Assembly (NCBI RefSeq): GCF_026015295.1
Contig: NZ_JAPDUW010000002.1
Location: 62,001-126,000 of the forward strand
Source: Segatella copri
GTDB lineage: Bacteria; Bacteroidota; Bacteroidia; Bacteroidales; Bacteroidaceae
Direction: 5' to 3'
Length of the DNA: 64,000 nucleotides
Shown: one piece after another, positions 51,165 through 59,513 of the stretch
Layout of the letters: every line of letters begins with the position of its first letter
Numbering within the stretch: the first letter of the stretch is position 1
Made by a program: the position numbers and the translations under genes
The notes under the pieces: model-generated
Databases searched by the model: none
Told to the model about the DNA's origin: nothing
What the model saw: only the letters and a program-made list of their open reading frames with translations

Positions 51165-53978
51165 ATGAAGAATCAGTTTTTGGGATTATTCCTTCTCTCT
51201 TTGTTTCCAGCTTCATTGTTCGCTCAGACTGTGGAGCAGGACACTTCCGTGCGACAGGGCAAATTGAAGAATGGACTGACTTACTATATACGACATAATA
51301 ATAAAGAGGCAGGCCTTGCCGATTTCTATATTGCCCAGCGCGTAGGTTCCATCCTTGAGGAACCCCGTCAGCGTGGACTGGCTCATTTTCTGGAGCACAT
51401 GGCTTTTAATGGTACCAAGCATTTCCCTGGCAAGGGGAAGAAGTTGGGAATCGTGCCTTGGTGTGAAACCATAGGTGTTAAGTTTGGAGCCAACCTGAAT
51501 GCCTATACATCTGTAGATCAGACAGTCTATCACATCGGGTCTGCCCCTGTCAAGCGTGAGGGCATTATCGATTCGTGTCTTCTGGTACTCAACGACTGGA
51601 GCCAGTATATCAATCTCGAACCTAAGGAGATAGACAAGGAACGTGGTGTTATTCATGAAGAGTGGAGAAACCGGCGTACCGGTATGGCCATGCAGCGCAT
51701 GATGGAGAATGTGATGCCAAAAATCTACAAGGGAAGCAAATATGAAGATTGTATGCCTATCGGCAGTATGGATGTTGTTGATAACTTTCCTTACAGAGAT
51801 TTGCGCGACTATTATCAGAAGTGGTACAGGCCTGATCTTCAGGCCATCGTGGTTGTGGGCGACTTCGATGTGGATATGATGGAGAAGAAAATCCAGAAAC
51901 TTTTCGGTAAGATCAAAGCCCATAAGAATCCTGCAGAGCGTGTCTATTATCCCGTAAACAACAACGACAAGATGATAGTTGCCATTGAGAAGGACAAGGA
52001 GCAGCCTATTATCATCGGTCATCTCTACATGAAAACCGATGCCACTCCTGACAGCGAAAAGAGCCAGGTAAAGTATCAGCGTGATGACTATGTAAGCGGA
52101 CTCATTACTTACATGCTCAATGACCGTCTCTCAGAAAAGAAACAGGTGGCAAATCCTCCATTCATGAGTGCTACCGTAAGGAATGGTGCTTTTTTTGTTT
52201 CCCGTACCAAGGATGCCTTCAGTATGAGCATCAGCTGCAAGCAGGATCACGTACTCGGTGGTATCTACGAGGCTGTGGGTGAAATAGAACGTGCCCGCCA
52301 GCATGGTTTTACAGAGAGTGAACTGGAACGTGCCAAGAAACTCTATCTCAATGCAGCAGAACGAAAACTGAAGATGGAGAAGGATTATCGCAACGCCCAT
52401 TACGTAAGCCAGTGTGTGGATCATTTCCTTGAAGGAGAGCCTATCCTTACTCCAGCCTATAATCTGCAACTGGTAAAGCAGTTTGATGGTGAAGTAACCC
52501 TGGCTGAGGTTAATCAGTCTGTAGGTAACATCATTACGGATAAAAACCAGGTATTTGTGATGTATGGCCCAGATAAGGAAGGATTTGTTATTCCTTCAGA
52601 ATCAGAAATAGAAGCTACGGTACTTGCTGCCCAGAAAAAGCAATATGAACCGTATCAGGAGGAAAAGATTCCTTCTACGTTGATATCTGCCTTGCCAAAA
52701 CCGGGCAAGATTGTGTCTGAAAAACCATACGGCAAGTTTGGCATGACAGAGATTACGCTTAGTAATGGTATGAAGGTTTACGTAAAACCTACCGACTATC
52801 AGGCAGACCAGGTAATGATGAGCATACGCGCTGAAGGTGGAACCTCACTTTACGGAAATGAGGATATTCCTAATTTCTCTCTCTTGACAAGTGCCATCAC
52901 AGAAGCGGGTGTAGGCGACTTTTCAGCTACTGCTTTGCGTAAGGCTTTGGCAGGGAAGTCAATCAGGCTGACTCCATCCATCAGTAGTGAAGGCCAGCGT
53001 ATAGCAGGCTCATCTTCTGTAAAGGATATGGAAACCATGCTCCAGCTGGCACACCTTTATTTCATGGCACCCCGTAAAGACAGTGTGGCATTTGAGGGTT
53101 TGAAGAATCGAACGCTGTCATTTCTGAAAAACCGTAATGCAAGTTCCAAGGTGGTTTACAATGACTCCCTTTCTGCCGTTCTCTATGACCATAACCTGCG
53201 TATGGCTCCTGTCACCGATGAGGTTCTTGCCAAGGCTGATTACGGGCGCATTATGGAAATCTATCGTGAACGCTTCAGCGATGCTAGCAATTTCAAAACC
53301 GTTTTCATCGGAAAGATAGACATGGCAGAACTTCGTCCTTTACTCTGTCAGTATCTGGCTACCTTGCCTTCGACCTATAAGAAGGAGGAGACAGACAAGA
53401 AAAACGTTCCGCAGATTGTTATGAAGAACGAAAAGGTAAAGTTTGTTCATCAGCAGGAAACACCGCTTGCCAACGTGAGCGTGTTCTATACGGGCAACGT
53501 ACCGTTCTCACCAAAGAACGATCTGGTGTTGGATGTCCTGACCCGCGTGTTGCAGATAGCCTATACAGATTCTGTAAGAGAGGAGAAGGGAGGTACCTAT
53601 GGAGTAGGAGTCAGTTTCAATCTTGAGAAGGAAGCCCTTCCTAATGCTTTGCTCCGCATTACCTACAAGAGTGATCCGAAACGCTATGAAGAGCTGAACC
53701 CTATTATCTACCAGCAACTGCAGAATATTGCTGATAAGGGTCCTTTAGCCAGCAGTATAGATAAGGTGAAGAAATATCTGAAAAAACAATACCAGCAGAT
53801 GATTATCACCAACGACTACTGGAGTTATGTTATCTGGCATGAGTTGGATGATGATGCCGATTTTGATAAAGATTACTATAAGATGGTGGATTCTCTTACT
53901 TCTGAAGAGGTGCAACAGATGGCACAGACTCTGCTCAAACAGAATCATCGGATAGAGGTAACAATGCTGTCTGAGTAA
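51165..53978 (+). CDS. M16 family zinc metalloprotease, exported
   Basis: 937 residues from ATG 51165 with a signal peptide (MKNQFLGLFLLSLFPASLFA). The zinc motif is HFLEH (about residue 73-77), with the third ligand in EIDKERGVIHEEW (about 157). The second M16 half (about 480-930) lacks the motif, as is normal. Two-domain periplasmic M16 proteases like E. coli PqqL/FusC cleave proteins imported by a partner TonB receptor. The close operon with a receptor suggests the same arrangement here: import and then cleavage of a peptide or small protein. Inference only. Confidence 0.88.
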   Translation: MKNQFLGLFLLSLFPASLFAQTVEQDTSVRQGKLKNGLTYYIRHNNKEAGLADFYIAQRVGSILEEPRQRGLAHFLEHMAFNGTKHFPGKGKKLGIVPWCETIGVKFGANLNAYTSVDQTVYHIGSAPVKREGIIDSCLLVLNDWSQYINLEPKEIDKERGVIHEEWRNRRTGMAMQRMMENVMPKIYKGSKYEDCMPIGSMDVVDNFPYRDLRDYYQKWYRPDLQAIVVVGDFDVDMMEKKIQKLFGKIKAHKNPAERVYYPVNNNDKMIVAIEKDKEQPIIIGHLYMKTDATPDSEKSQVKYQRDDYVSGLITYMLNDRLSEKKQVANPPFMSATVRNGAFFVSRTKDAFSMSISCKQDHVLGGIYEAVGEIERARQHGFTESELERAKKLYLNAAERKLKMEKDYRNAHYVSQCVDHFLEGEPILTPAYNLQLVKQFDGEVTLAEVNQSVGNIITDKNQVFVMYGPDKEGFVIPSESEIEATVLAAQKKQYEPYQEEKIPSTLISALPKPGKIVSEKPYGKFGMTEITLSNGMKVYVKPTDYQADQVMMSIRAEGGTSLYGNEDIPNFSLLTSAITEAGVGDFSATALRKALAGKSIRLTPSISSEGQRIAGSSSVKDMETMLQLAHLYFMAPRKDSVAFEGLKNRTLSFLKNRNASSKVVYNDSLSAVLYDHNLRMAPVTDEVLAKADYGRIMEIYRERFSDASNFKTVFIGKIDMAELRPLLCQYLATLPSTYKKEETDKKNVPQIVMKNEKVKFVHQQETPLANVSVFYTGNVPFSPKNDLVLDVLTRVLQIAYTDSVREEKGGTYGVGVSFNLEKEALPNALLRITYKSDPKRYEELNPIIYQQLQNIADKGPLASSIDKVKKYLKKQYQQMIITNDYWSYVIWHELDDDADFDKDYYKMVDSLTSEEVQQMAQTLLKQNHRIEVTMLSE

Positions 53979-54006
53979 TAATCAGAATATTTCATTAAAA
54001 ATAAGA

Positions 54007-54044
54007 CCCGGCAAGAGAATAGCTGCAAGCTATCTCATGCCGGG
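54007..54044. terminator. Bidirectional terminator
   Basis: CCCGGCA...AGCTATCTC...TGCCGGG: outer CCCGGCA (54007) pairs with TGCCGGG (54038-54044), inner GAGAATAGCT with AGCTATCTC. T-run follows (ATTTTTC). The genes converge on it. Confidence 0.75.
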
Positions 54045-54049
54045 ATTTT

Positions 54050-55171
54050 TCATTTTACGATAGAAGTTTGAGCGAACTTTAGCAAAGTTCCCATTGGACA
54101 TACAAAACGACAGTAGGGACGTGTGATTATAAAGGATATTGCGATGAAAAGAAGCGCAATCACAATCACTATCCATGAGGCAGAATGGAAGATAAATGCC
54201 GAGAATGGTTCAAAATCAGTCCATTCGCTCCAAACTCCTCCCCATATACATACCATCAATAATGCCCATATCATCTTGCGAAGCTTATCAAGCCGTTTTA
54301 TAGTAACGGGTTTCATTTTTAACTTGTATTTCACGCATCTGCCAGCTATCTGTTGCAGGGAGCCATACGGACATACATGGGTACAGTAATGCGACTTCTT
54401 TCCAAAAAGCGGATAGATAAAGGCTGTTACCAGCATGACTATCGCTATGATGCTGACCGATATTTCCATGCCATGGGCTGCAAAGCCCAGCAGGAAGGTA
54501 TAAGAAAGGCAGGTACCACACCAGAAGCCGAGCACAATGACATTCAGTATCAGTTGACAGAAATGGTATCTTCTGTTCTTGATAAACAATGGCAGAATGG
54601 CTGCCATCAGGACAACAGCTATCCCTATAATGTTTCTGAGAGAGAACAGGGAAGAGCTGTTGTTTTCGGAAGGACTTAAACTGCTGCTACCATTTTCTGA
54701 TTCTTCAGTCGCTAAATGCGCTTTAGCATACAGAAGTCCCTGATGCATGTTTCCGATGATAGCTTTGGATGAGAAAGTAGCACCTGTGACAGCATCCACC
54801 TTCATATCCATAGCTTTGTCTATCGTTTTACCTTTCCATTTTTCAAACAGAGTAGAGGCATTGTCAAAGAATTCCTTGGTCTCATCATTCTTTAATGCAA
54901 TGATATTTTCTACAACGCCATTCCTGATTACTATTTTGAGTGGAACCTTTCCTCCATATCCCATGATGTTGGATGCTAGAACAGAAGTATTAATCTCTGC
55001 TCTTCCGTTTCCAAACATGCGTAGCGTGTCGTTGCTTGCAGTTTCTGCCTTCTGTTCAGATTTGAGAGAGTATCCAAACAGTTCATGATGCTTTGTGATG
55101 GCAAGTGCTGAAACAATAATCAGACAAATGAAAAGATTTACAACCTGTTTTATCCGGAAAAATGATTTCAT
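54050..55171 (-). CDS. FMN-binding / 4Fe-4S membrane protein (NosR/PceC-like)
   Basis: 373 residues. A first membrane segment (NLFICLIIVSALAI) leads to an extracytoplasmic FMN-binding domain with the flavinylation motif DAVTGATFSS at about residue 132 (the T carries the FMN). Further membrane segments follow, and the two CxxxCP motifs YCTHVCPYG and YCRFVCPMG of the NosR/PceC 4Fe-4S type occur near residues 270 and 358. This is an ApbE-flavinylated electron carrier chain across the membrane. The FMN-only gene follows upstream in the operon order. Confidence 0.8.
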   Translation of the reverse strand: MKSFFRIKQVVNLFICLIIVSALAITKHHELFGYSLKSEQKAETASNDTLRMFGNGRAEINTSVLASNIMGYGGKVPLKIVIRNGVVENIIALKNDETKEFFDNASTLFEKWKGKTIDKAMDMKVDAVTGATFSSKAIIGNMHQGLLYAKAHLATEESENGSSSLSPSENNSSSLFSLRNIIGIAVVLMAAILPLFIKNRRYHFCQLILNVIVLGFWCGTCLSYTFLLGFAAHGMEISVSIIAIVMLVTAFIYPLFGKKSHYCTHVCPYGSLQQIAGRCVKYKLKMKPVTIKRLDKLRKMIWALLMVCIWGGVWSEWTDFEPFSAFIFHSASWIVIVIALLFIAISFIITRPYCRFVCPMGTLLKFAQTSIVK

Positions 55172-55203
55172 ATTACACTTAATCCTTTCTTTCCTGTTTT
55201 CTC

Positions 55204-55614
55204 TTATTTATGTTTCAGGTAATAAGTAATACCGCGTTTTACGTTTTCTTTCACAGCTTTACTTGAGAAAGTGGCTCCAGTAACGCCATCTACTTGGACT
55301 GAAGCGGCCTTGCTGACTTTCATGCCGTTCCATTTATTGAGCAACCCCTGTTTTACCTTATTGAAGAATTTAGGCGTTTCCTGGTTGGCAAGCGGTTTGA
55401 TATCTATAATCTTTCCTTTCTTGATGTGGATGGAGAGAGGGGTGTTGCCACGAAATCCCCTTACATCTTTACCCAAAGTAGTGGTGTTGATAATGTAACT
55501 GCCATCTGCTTCTTTCGTCATAATCTCTGAATGAGAACTTTTGGTTGTTGCAGTCATGCTACCAATCAATCCTGTGCTCAGTAAGGCTGCTAAAATGAAT
55601 ATTCTTTTCTTCAT
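55204..55614 (-). CDS. Exported FMN-binding domain protein
   Basis: 136 residues from ATG 55614; signal peptide MKKRIFILAALLSTGLIGSM, then an FMN-binding domain with DGVTGATFSSKAVKENV at about residue 111. The S/T-G-A-T motif is the site of covalent FMN addition by ApbE. Promoter CAAAATTA/TAATTTTG (- strand, 55651-55644). It starts the two-gene FMN operon and would pass electrons to or from the larger 4Fe-4S protein. Confidence 0.8.
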   Translation of the reverse strand: MKKRIFILAALLSTGLIGSMTATTKSSHSEIMTKEADGSYIINTTTLGKDVRGFRGNTPLSIHIKKGKIIDIKPLANQETPKFFNKVKQGLLNKWNGMKVSKAASVQVDGVTGATFSSKAVKENVKRGITYYLKHK

Positions 55615-55643
55615 AATTGTATTGATATTTCTATAATAGAATG

Positions 55644-55651
55644 CAAAATTA
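55644..55651 (-). promoter_or_regulatory. Promoter -7 box of the FMN operon
   Basis: TAATTTTG on the - strand, 30 bases before ATG 55614, followed by CATTC. Confidence 0.5.
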
Positions 55652-55795
55652 CACAATTATTCTGTAATATACAAGACCCTATAGAAAAATCATCATTTTT
55701 AGGTATAGCCCTTCCAATGATGAGAATGAACCTTCCATTGCTATGGTAGGCAGAATCTGTCTTCCCAAATCTCATCCAAATATCAAAAAAGCTAG

Positions 55796-56041
55796 AAAAT
55801 ACTTCTCGGTATTATAGCTGTAGTAGGAGATAACGATGGCATGGTTGTTACGCATGGCCTTGATGATGTCTTCCTGAAAGTTTCTGCCAGAAGGCATATC
55901 TTTCAAAAGGACTCGTTCCTTGAGCTTGCGGCTGTTGCTGACCATAGCATTGAGAGAGAAGGCATTGAGCATCCAACTTCGGGTACTTCCTTCCTCGAAG
56001 CAGTCGCCATACTCTATGTAATAACGATAGCCGCTGCCACA
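55796..56041 (-). pseudogene. WYL regulator, internal fragment (second copy)
   Basis: About 82 codons match WYL gene residues about 71-155: GSGYRYYIEYGDCFEEGSTR, SWMLNAFSLNAMVSNSRKL, ERVLLKDMPSGRNFQEDIIK and ISYYSYNTEKYF. The first ATG in frame is at 55972. Neither HTH nor most of the WYL domain remains; the frame ends at 55772 in foreign text (LAFLIFG). The homology breaks at 56041 exactly where the GCGGACAAAAT motif begins. Confidence 0.75.
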
Positions 56042-56096
56042 GCGGACAAAATGGCTCTGTTTTATATTAGAAAAGCGGACAAAAATATAATTAAAC
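56040..56096. repeat. GCGGACAAAAT motif block shared with the first WYL locus
   Basis: AGCGGACAAAAT, then TTTATATTAGAAAAG and CGGACAAAAA; the same order (AGCGGACAAAAT, TTTAATATTAGAAAAG, GGGACAAG) is at 44932-44975. It sits at the breakpoint of the WYL fragment, so it may be a recombination or element-end site. Confidence 0.5.
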
Positions 56097-56357
56097 GTAT
56101 GATAGACAGATGCTTAGACGATTTCTTTAAAAAACATGGTGATTAAAAAAACGATAAGTCCAGAGCGATACAGCAATGAGGAACCAAATATAACTTTTTT
56201 CAAAACTGATAGGTGTAACTACTAGTAATATAGTAGAGACGCTGTCTTGGTGATATACGAATCGTTGCTGCAACGAAAAAAATCCGTGAGATCTGTGGGA
56301 CATTAGAACAAGAATCAAAAACTCCTCCAAAAATTTGATAGTTTCACAGAAAACTCT

Positions 56358-56365
56358 TATATTTG
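56358..56365 (+). promoter_or_regulatory. Promoter -7 box of Panacea pair 2
   Basis: TATATTTG followed by CAG, 22 bp before ATG 56388. Confidence 0.5.
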
Positions 56366-56387
56366 CAGTCAAAAAGGAGATACAATA

Positions 56388-56981
56388 ATGAAGACAATAG
56401 AACAGATTTTGAAAATAAAGGCAGTAGTGCTTTATATACTGAAAGCATTCCCAGAAGGAGTTGATTATATTCATCTCTTTAAGGTAATGTATTTTGCGCA
56501 GCAAGATCAGTTGAAAGAGTATGGATTGCCAATCATGTACGATACCTTTGTTGCAAGAAAGCATGGTCCTGTACCTGCTTTAACCTATAAGGTGTTACGT
56601 GGTATTGAAGCCAAGGCAGACCTTTCTTCGCCAGAATTGAAGGATTTTGCAGATTCATTGAATATAGCCATCTCTCAGGATGGTCATCAACTTGTTCTAG
56701 CTTCCAAGAATGCGGAATACGATATGGATGAACTGTCTGTAGCTGATGTGAAGATGTTGGATAAATGGATTGAAAAGTGCAAGGATGTAGAATCCTTTGA
56801 CCTATCCGATAAGTCACATGAAGACAGAGCTTGGAAACGTGCAAAACGTCAGGCTGACAAGACAGGTGAGGACTCCAAGATAACCATGTATGATATGGCA
56901 GCTGCGGCAGGAGCAAGCAAAGACATGCTATGTGTAATTTGCGACCGTCAATCAGTTCAAAAAGCATTGTCATGGATTTAA
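56388..56981 (+). CDS. Panacea (DUF4065/SocA-like) antitoxin, pair 2
   Basis: 197 residues. Same domain layout as pair 1: LKIKAVVLYILKAFPEGVDY, FKVMYFAQQDQLKEYGLPIM, DTFVARKHGPVPALTYKVLR and DKSHEDRAWKRAKR. Clear paralog of the gene at 35848, with about 35-40% identity by eye. It overlaps its toxin gene by 10 bases. It can still be made although its partner is truncated. Confidence 0.85.
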   Translation: MKTIEQILKIKAVVLYILKAFPEGVDYIHLFKVMYFAQQDQLKEYGLPIMYDTFVARKHGPVPALTYKVLRGIEAKADLSSPELKDFADSLNIAISQDGHQLVLASKNAEYDMDELSVADVKMLDKWIEKCKDVESFDLSDKSHEDRAWKRAKRQADKTGEDSKITMYDMAAAAGASKDMLCVICDRQSVQKALSWI

Positions 56982-57268
56982 GGGAGTTGCAGAAAAACTA
57001 TCTTGATAATCTCCGTAAGGTTACCGAAGATAAATTAGAAATAGGTTCGTTGGTACGAACAGTTATTTCAATAGAAGAAGGCTTGGTTTTCAAGGATGGA
57101 AGAAAGCAGAAACCAAAGAAGTTAGTAATTATCGGAGTAGATAAAGTGAAAAAAGTATGTTATGGTTCTGTATTGGTTAATACAAAAATGATGGTCTCAA
57201 CCAGCAATCCGTCCCATGCATTCCCTATCATCAAGCTATACAAGGCGCCTCTAATCAGCAAGCTGTAA
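56972..57268 (+). pseudogene. Panacea-pair toxin, 3' truncated
   Basis: 98 codons from ATG 56972 (MDLRELQKNYLDNLRKVTED). The core strands KKLVIIGVDKVKKVCYGSVLV match the toxin of pair 1 (KKFFVVVGKDQEGNAIGFVL; spacing identical). After VNTKM, at about 57187, the sequence diverges (MVSTSNPSHAFPI ... LISKL) and ends early, whereas the first toxin runs 75 residues longer. The toxin is probably inactive. Confidence 0.6.
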
Positions 57269-57287
57269 TAAGGCGGTCCCAATTCCA

Positions 57288-57395
57288 TCAAAGCTGCGCA
57301 ATGTTTCTTCTGATCCACAGTTTGAAGAATGGGTCGTTGAAAGATACGGTATCTCCATCCACAGTTCTACCGAATTCAAATGGATTTTCTATCAT
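57288..57395 (-). pseudogene. ATPase N-terminal stub
   Basis: 35 codons, MIENPFEFGRTVDGDTVSFN then DPFFKLWIRRNIAQL. The ENPFxFGxxVDGD opening is that of Bacteroidales archaeal-type ATPases (AAA_14-like), which run to 350 or more residues. It stops after the first 20 recognisable residues. One more truncated gene in this patch. Confidence 0.4.
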
Positions 57396-57574
57396 AATCG
57401 TTTTTTTTTCGTTATTATTGAATGTAAAGATAGTAATAATCTTCTTAGTAAGAAACATCTTAGTAAGAACTTTATTACTAATTAACATTTTAGTTGTGAT
57501 ATTGGTTAATTATCTTTCCATATATTGCTTTTTACTGAAAATATATTGAAAATTAGCGAGATAGCAAAATATGT

Positions 57575-57845
57575 CACATTTTTATGAGGGACTTTTTGAA
57601 AGATGAACACACTTTTATGAGGGACTTTTGGGGCTACATATACACTTTTATGAGGGACTTTGTCTTATACGTGAAAAAGTTGTCACCTTTAGGATGGTTA
57701 AACTAAATATGTTACTATCTATTTTTCTTATCACTAAATGAGTTACGCATTTTTAATTTTATCACTATATGGGTTGTCAGCGAATCCCCATTATACCTAA
57801 CTAGGTTACTCTTTTTAAGGAGCTATCCCTAGAAAGGTTACGGTG
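57575..57845. repeat. Iteron-like array 2: eight or nine degenerate repeats at 31-33-bp spacing
   Basis: TTTTATGAGGGACTTT occurs at 57580, 57613 and 57646 (33-bp steps). Further copies marked by GTTAC or GTTGT continue at 57679, 57711, 57742, 57773, 57805 and 57837 (31-33-bp steps), preceded by text such as TTATCACTAAATGA and TTATCACTATATGG. All read as variants of one TTATCAC-TTTATGAGG-like motif. The last copy overlaps the IS3 left end and may be chance. No replication-initiator gene is nearby. Confidence 0.65.
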
Positions 57846-57882
57846 ATGATATTCTTTCAAATGCAAAGATACACATTTTCAA

Positions 57883-58785
57883 CTAATTAGAAGAATTTTC
57901 CCAAGGATTTTTCCACATTTTCTGCTGTGGCCCCGCTTGAGTATGTGCAACAGATGGTGTTTGATTACCGATACTCATATGCGGTCTTTCGTCGTTATAA
58001 AACGCAATAATCCTGGTCAGTTCCTTCTTACATACTTTACGAGTAGGAATTGTCATCCTATAAAGCCATTCCGTTTTTAAAATGCCGTTTGCACGTTCTG
58101 CTATGGCATTCTCCAAAGGATCTCCTGTTTGAGTCATACTTATTTGTGAGCCATGACTTTTTAGGATAGACACATAATTCTGACTGCAATACTGGCTTCC
58201 TCTGTCAGAGTGATGGATGAGTCCTTTTGCAGTTTCTTCATCAATGCTTTTATATGCCATTTTAAGCGCTTCTAATGGATATACAGTTTCTAATGTTGGA
58301 CCAACAGCCCATCCAACGATTTTATGGGAATACAGGTCTGTTATAAGCGAGAGGTAGCACACACCTTCATTGGTTTCAACATAGGTGATGTCACTTGCCC
58401 AAATCTGGTTCGGACGGGTAGGAACTACTCCCTTAATCAAGTTTGGATATTTGCGGTAATTATGGTCGGAATCTGTTGTCTTATAGCGCCTACGGCGCTT
58501 TATACGCACCATGAGCCCATGCTTACGCAGCATCTCAATAAATGCGTCACGACCAGGGAAACAGCCTGTATCCTCAAACATCTGTTTCAATATGGCATGC
58601 AACTTTACAGCTCCTAAGCCAGGATTTGACTTACGATACTCACGTGCCTTTTCAATGATGATAGACTCAATGACATCTTCAGCAAAGCCGTCAGAGACAT
58701 TGCGCTTATTATATGCTTGCCGGGTGAAACCAAACAGCCCACATAGAGTGCCTAAACCTTGGCTCTGGCACTCTGTGCGGAGCAA
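57883..58785 (-). CDS. IS3-family transposase OrfB (rve DDE domain)
   Basis: About 300 residues plus the frame that extends back to the shift site. DDE residues lie in IWASDITYVE, LIHHSDRGSQY and DPLENAIAERANGILKTEWL. The nominal start is a TTG (58785), and text in this frame continues upstream (WYQTVSLLRTECQ) to the A7 run at 58806-58812. So OrfB is most likely made as an OrfAB fusion by -1 frameshifting, as in other IS3 elements. Confidence 0.9.
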   Translation of the reverse strand: MLRTECQSQGLGTLCGLFGFTRQAYNKRNVSDGFAEDVIESIIIEKAREYRKSNPGLGAVKLHAILKQMFEDTGCFPGRDAFIEMLRKHGLMVRIKRRRRYKTTDSDHNYRKYPNLIKGVVPTRPNQIWASDITYVETNEGVCYLSLITDLYSHKIVGWAVGPTLETVYPLEALKMAYKSIDEETAKGLIHHSDRGSQYCSQNYVSILKSHGSQISMTQTGDPLENAIAERANGILKTEWLYRMTIPTRKVCKKELTRIIAFYNDERPHMSIGNQTPSVAHTQAGPQQKMWKNPWENSSN

Positions 58786-58787
58786 GC

Positions 58788-59231
58788 TTACTGTTTGGTA
58801 CCAGATTTTTTTCTCACAGGAATATTGAAGGTTTCTTCTGCGAGGTCAATCATGGTGGAGAATGCCTTAGAGCGAAGCTTCTCTAACTCCAAAGCCTTGC
58901 GGAGACGCTTAATCTCTGCATCTTTCTCTTTCAACTGTTCATTTGTTGTCTTTGCCATATCGTCACGGTTTTGGTCTTCTGGCGGCAAAGATAACAAATC
59001 TTTTTCATTTAAGAACTTATCCATCCAAGAAAATAGCACTGTACGACTGCTTATATAGTATTTCTTGATGATTTCTTCTGCTGGGAGCCCACTCTCCATA
59101 TACTCTCGAACTATCATGATACGATCATCATCTGTAAAAGAGTAGCTATTCAACTCTACCTCACGGGTCTCAAACCAACCAGTGTCCTCATTATACACAC
59201 GTTCAATTCTTGTCTTACGTTTCATTGTCAC
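58788..59231 (-). CDS. IS3-family OrfA (HTH and leucine zipper)
   Basis: 147 residues. HTH region SGLPAEEIIKKYYISSRTVL, followed by a coiled coil (TNEQLKEKDAEIKRLRKALE) that lets OrfA and OrfAB dimerise. The A7 slip site (- strand, 58812-58806) lies close to its end, before the KSGTKQ tail. Probable start ATG 59225 (MKRKT). Confidence 0.85.
   Translation of the reverse strand: MTMKRKTRIERVYNEDTGWFETREVELNSYSFTDDDRIMIVREYMESGLPAEEIIKKYYISSRTVLFSWMDKFLNEKDLLSLPPEDQNRDDMAKTTNEQLKEKDAEIKRLRKALELEKLRSKAFSTMIDLAEETFNIPVRKKSGTKQ
58806..58812 (-). promoter_or_regulatory. Programmed -1 frameshift site of the IS3 element
   Basis: Seven A on the coding (-) strand in GAGAAAAAAATCTGG. OrfA-frame ribosomes slipping one base back enter the OrfB frame. 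The usual stimulating stem-loop was not verified. Confidence 0.6.
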
Positions 59232-59283
59232 TTCTGTTTGTTCCTAAGTGACAACCTTTTTCAGGGAAGTACACTTTCTGTTA

Positions 59284-59307
59284 TGCAACTGATGGTGTTT
59301 GATTGCC
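59284..59307 (+). repeat. Copy of the IS3 OrfB tail outside the element
   Basis: TGCAAC, GATGGTGTTTGATT, CC here match 57946-57968 inside OrfB with two or three mismatches, 15 bp outside the IS right end. It may mark remains of an earlier IS3 insertion. Confidence 0.5.
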
Positions 59308-59503
59308 TTTCATAGCCATTGACGACTATTCTGCTGCCGTGTTGACTGAGGAGCAAAGAGAGCAGCTTCTTGCCCTCTCAGATGACTTGCCCGGCTTGCT
59401 TGAAAGGTTGGATGCCAGGAAACATGTTCGAGACAAGGAAAATAACTTGACAGAGGTGTTGTCGGAGTATTTCCTTAAATCATATCTATCATCAATATTA
59501 TAA
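59303..59503 (+). pseudogene. C-terminal remnant of a hypothetical gene
   Basis: 65 codons beginning at a TTG, reading IAIDDYSAAVLTEEQREQLL and ending EYFLKSYLSSIL, helical and acidic. The 5' part was lost at the IS3/old IS junction. It is followed after 10 bp by the 328-residue gene, so they were likely one operon. Confidence 0.4.
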
Positions 59504-59513
59504 TTGCAATCAA

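Larger units (their letters stand above)
57826..59268 (-). mobile_element. IS3-family insertion sequence
   Basis: Encloses orfA and orfB on the - strand. Imperfect terminal inverted repeats are proposed from TCCCTAGAAAGGTTAC at 57826 and the complement of GTGACAACCTTTTTCAGGGA ending at 59268. The length of 1443 bp fits IS3. Target duplication not assigned. Confidence 0.65.

Noticed and set aside
57575..57845. CRISPR array
   Set aside because: Repeat units are short (about 15 bp), degenerate and spaced at 33 bp or less, with no cas gene. Spacers would be too short and the repeats too variable.
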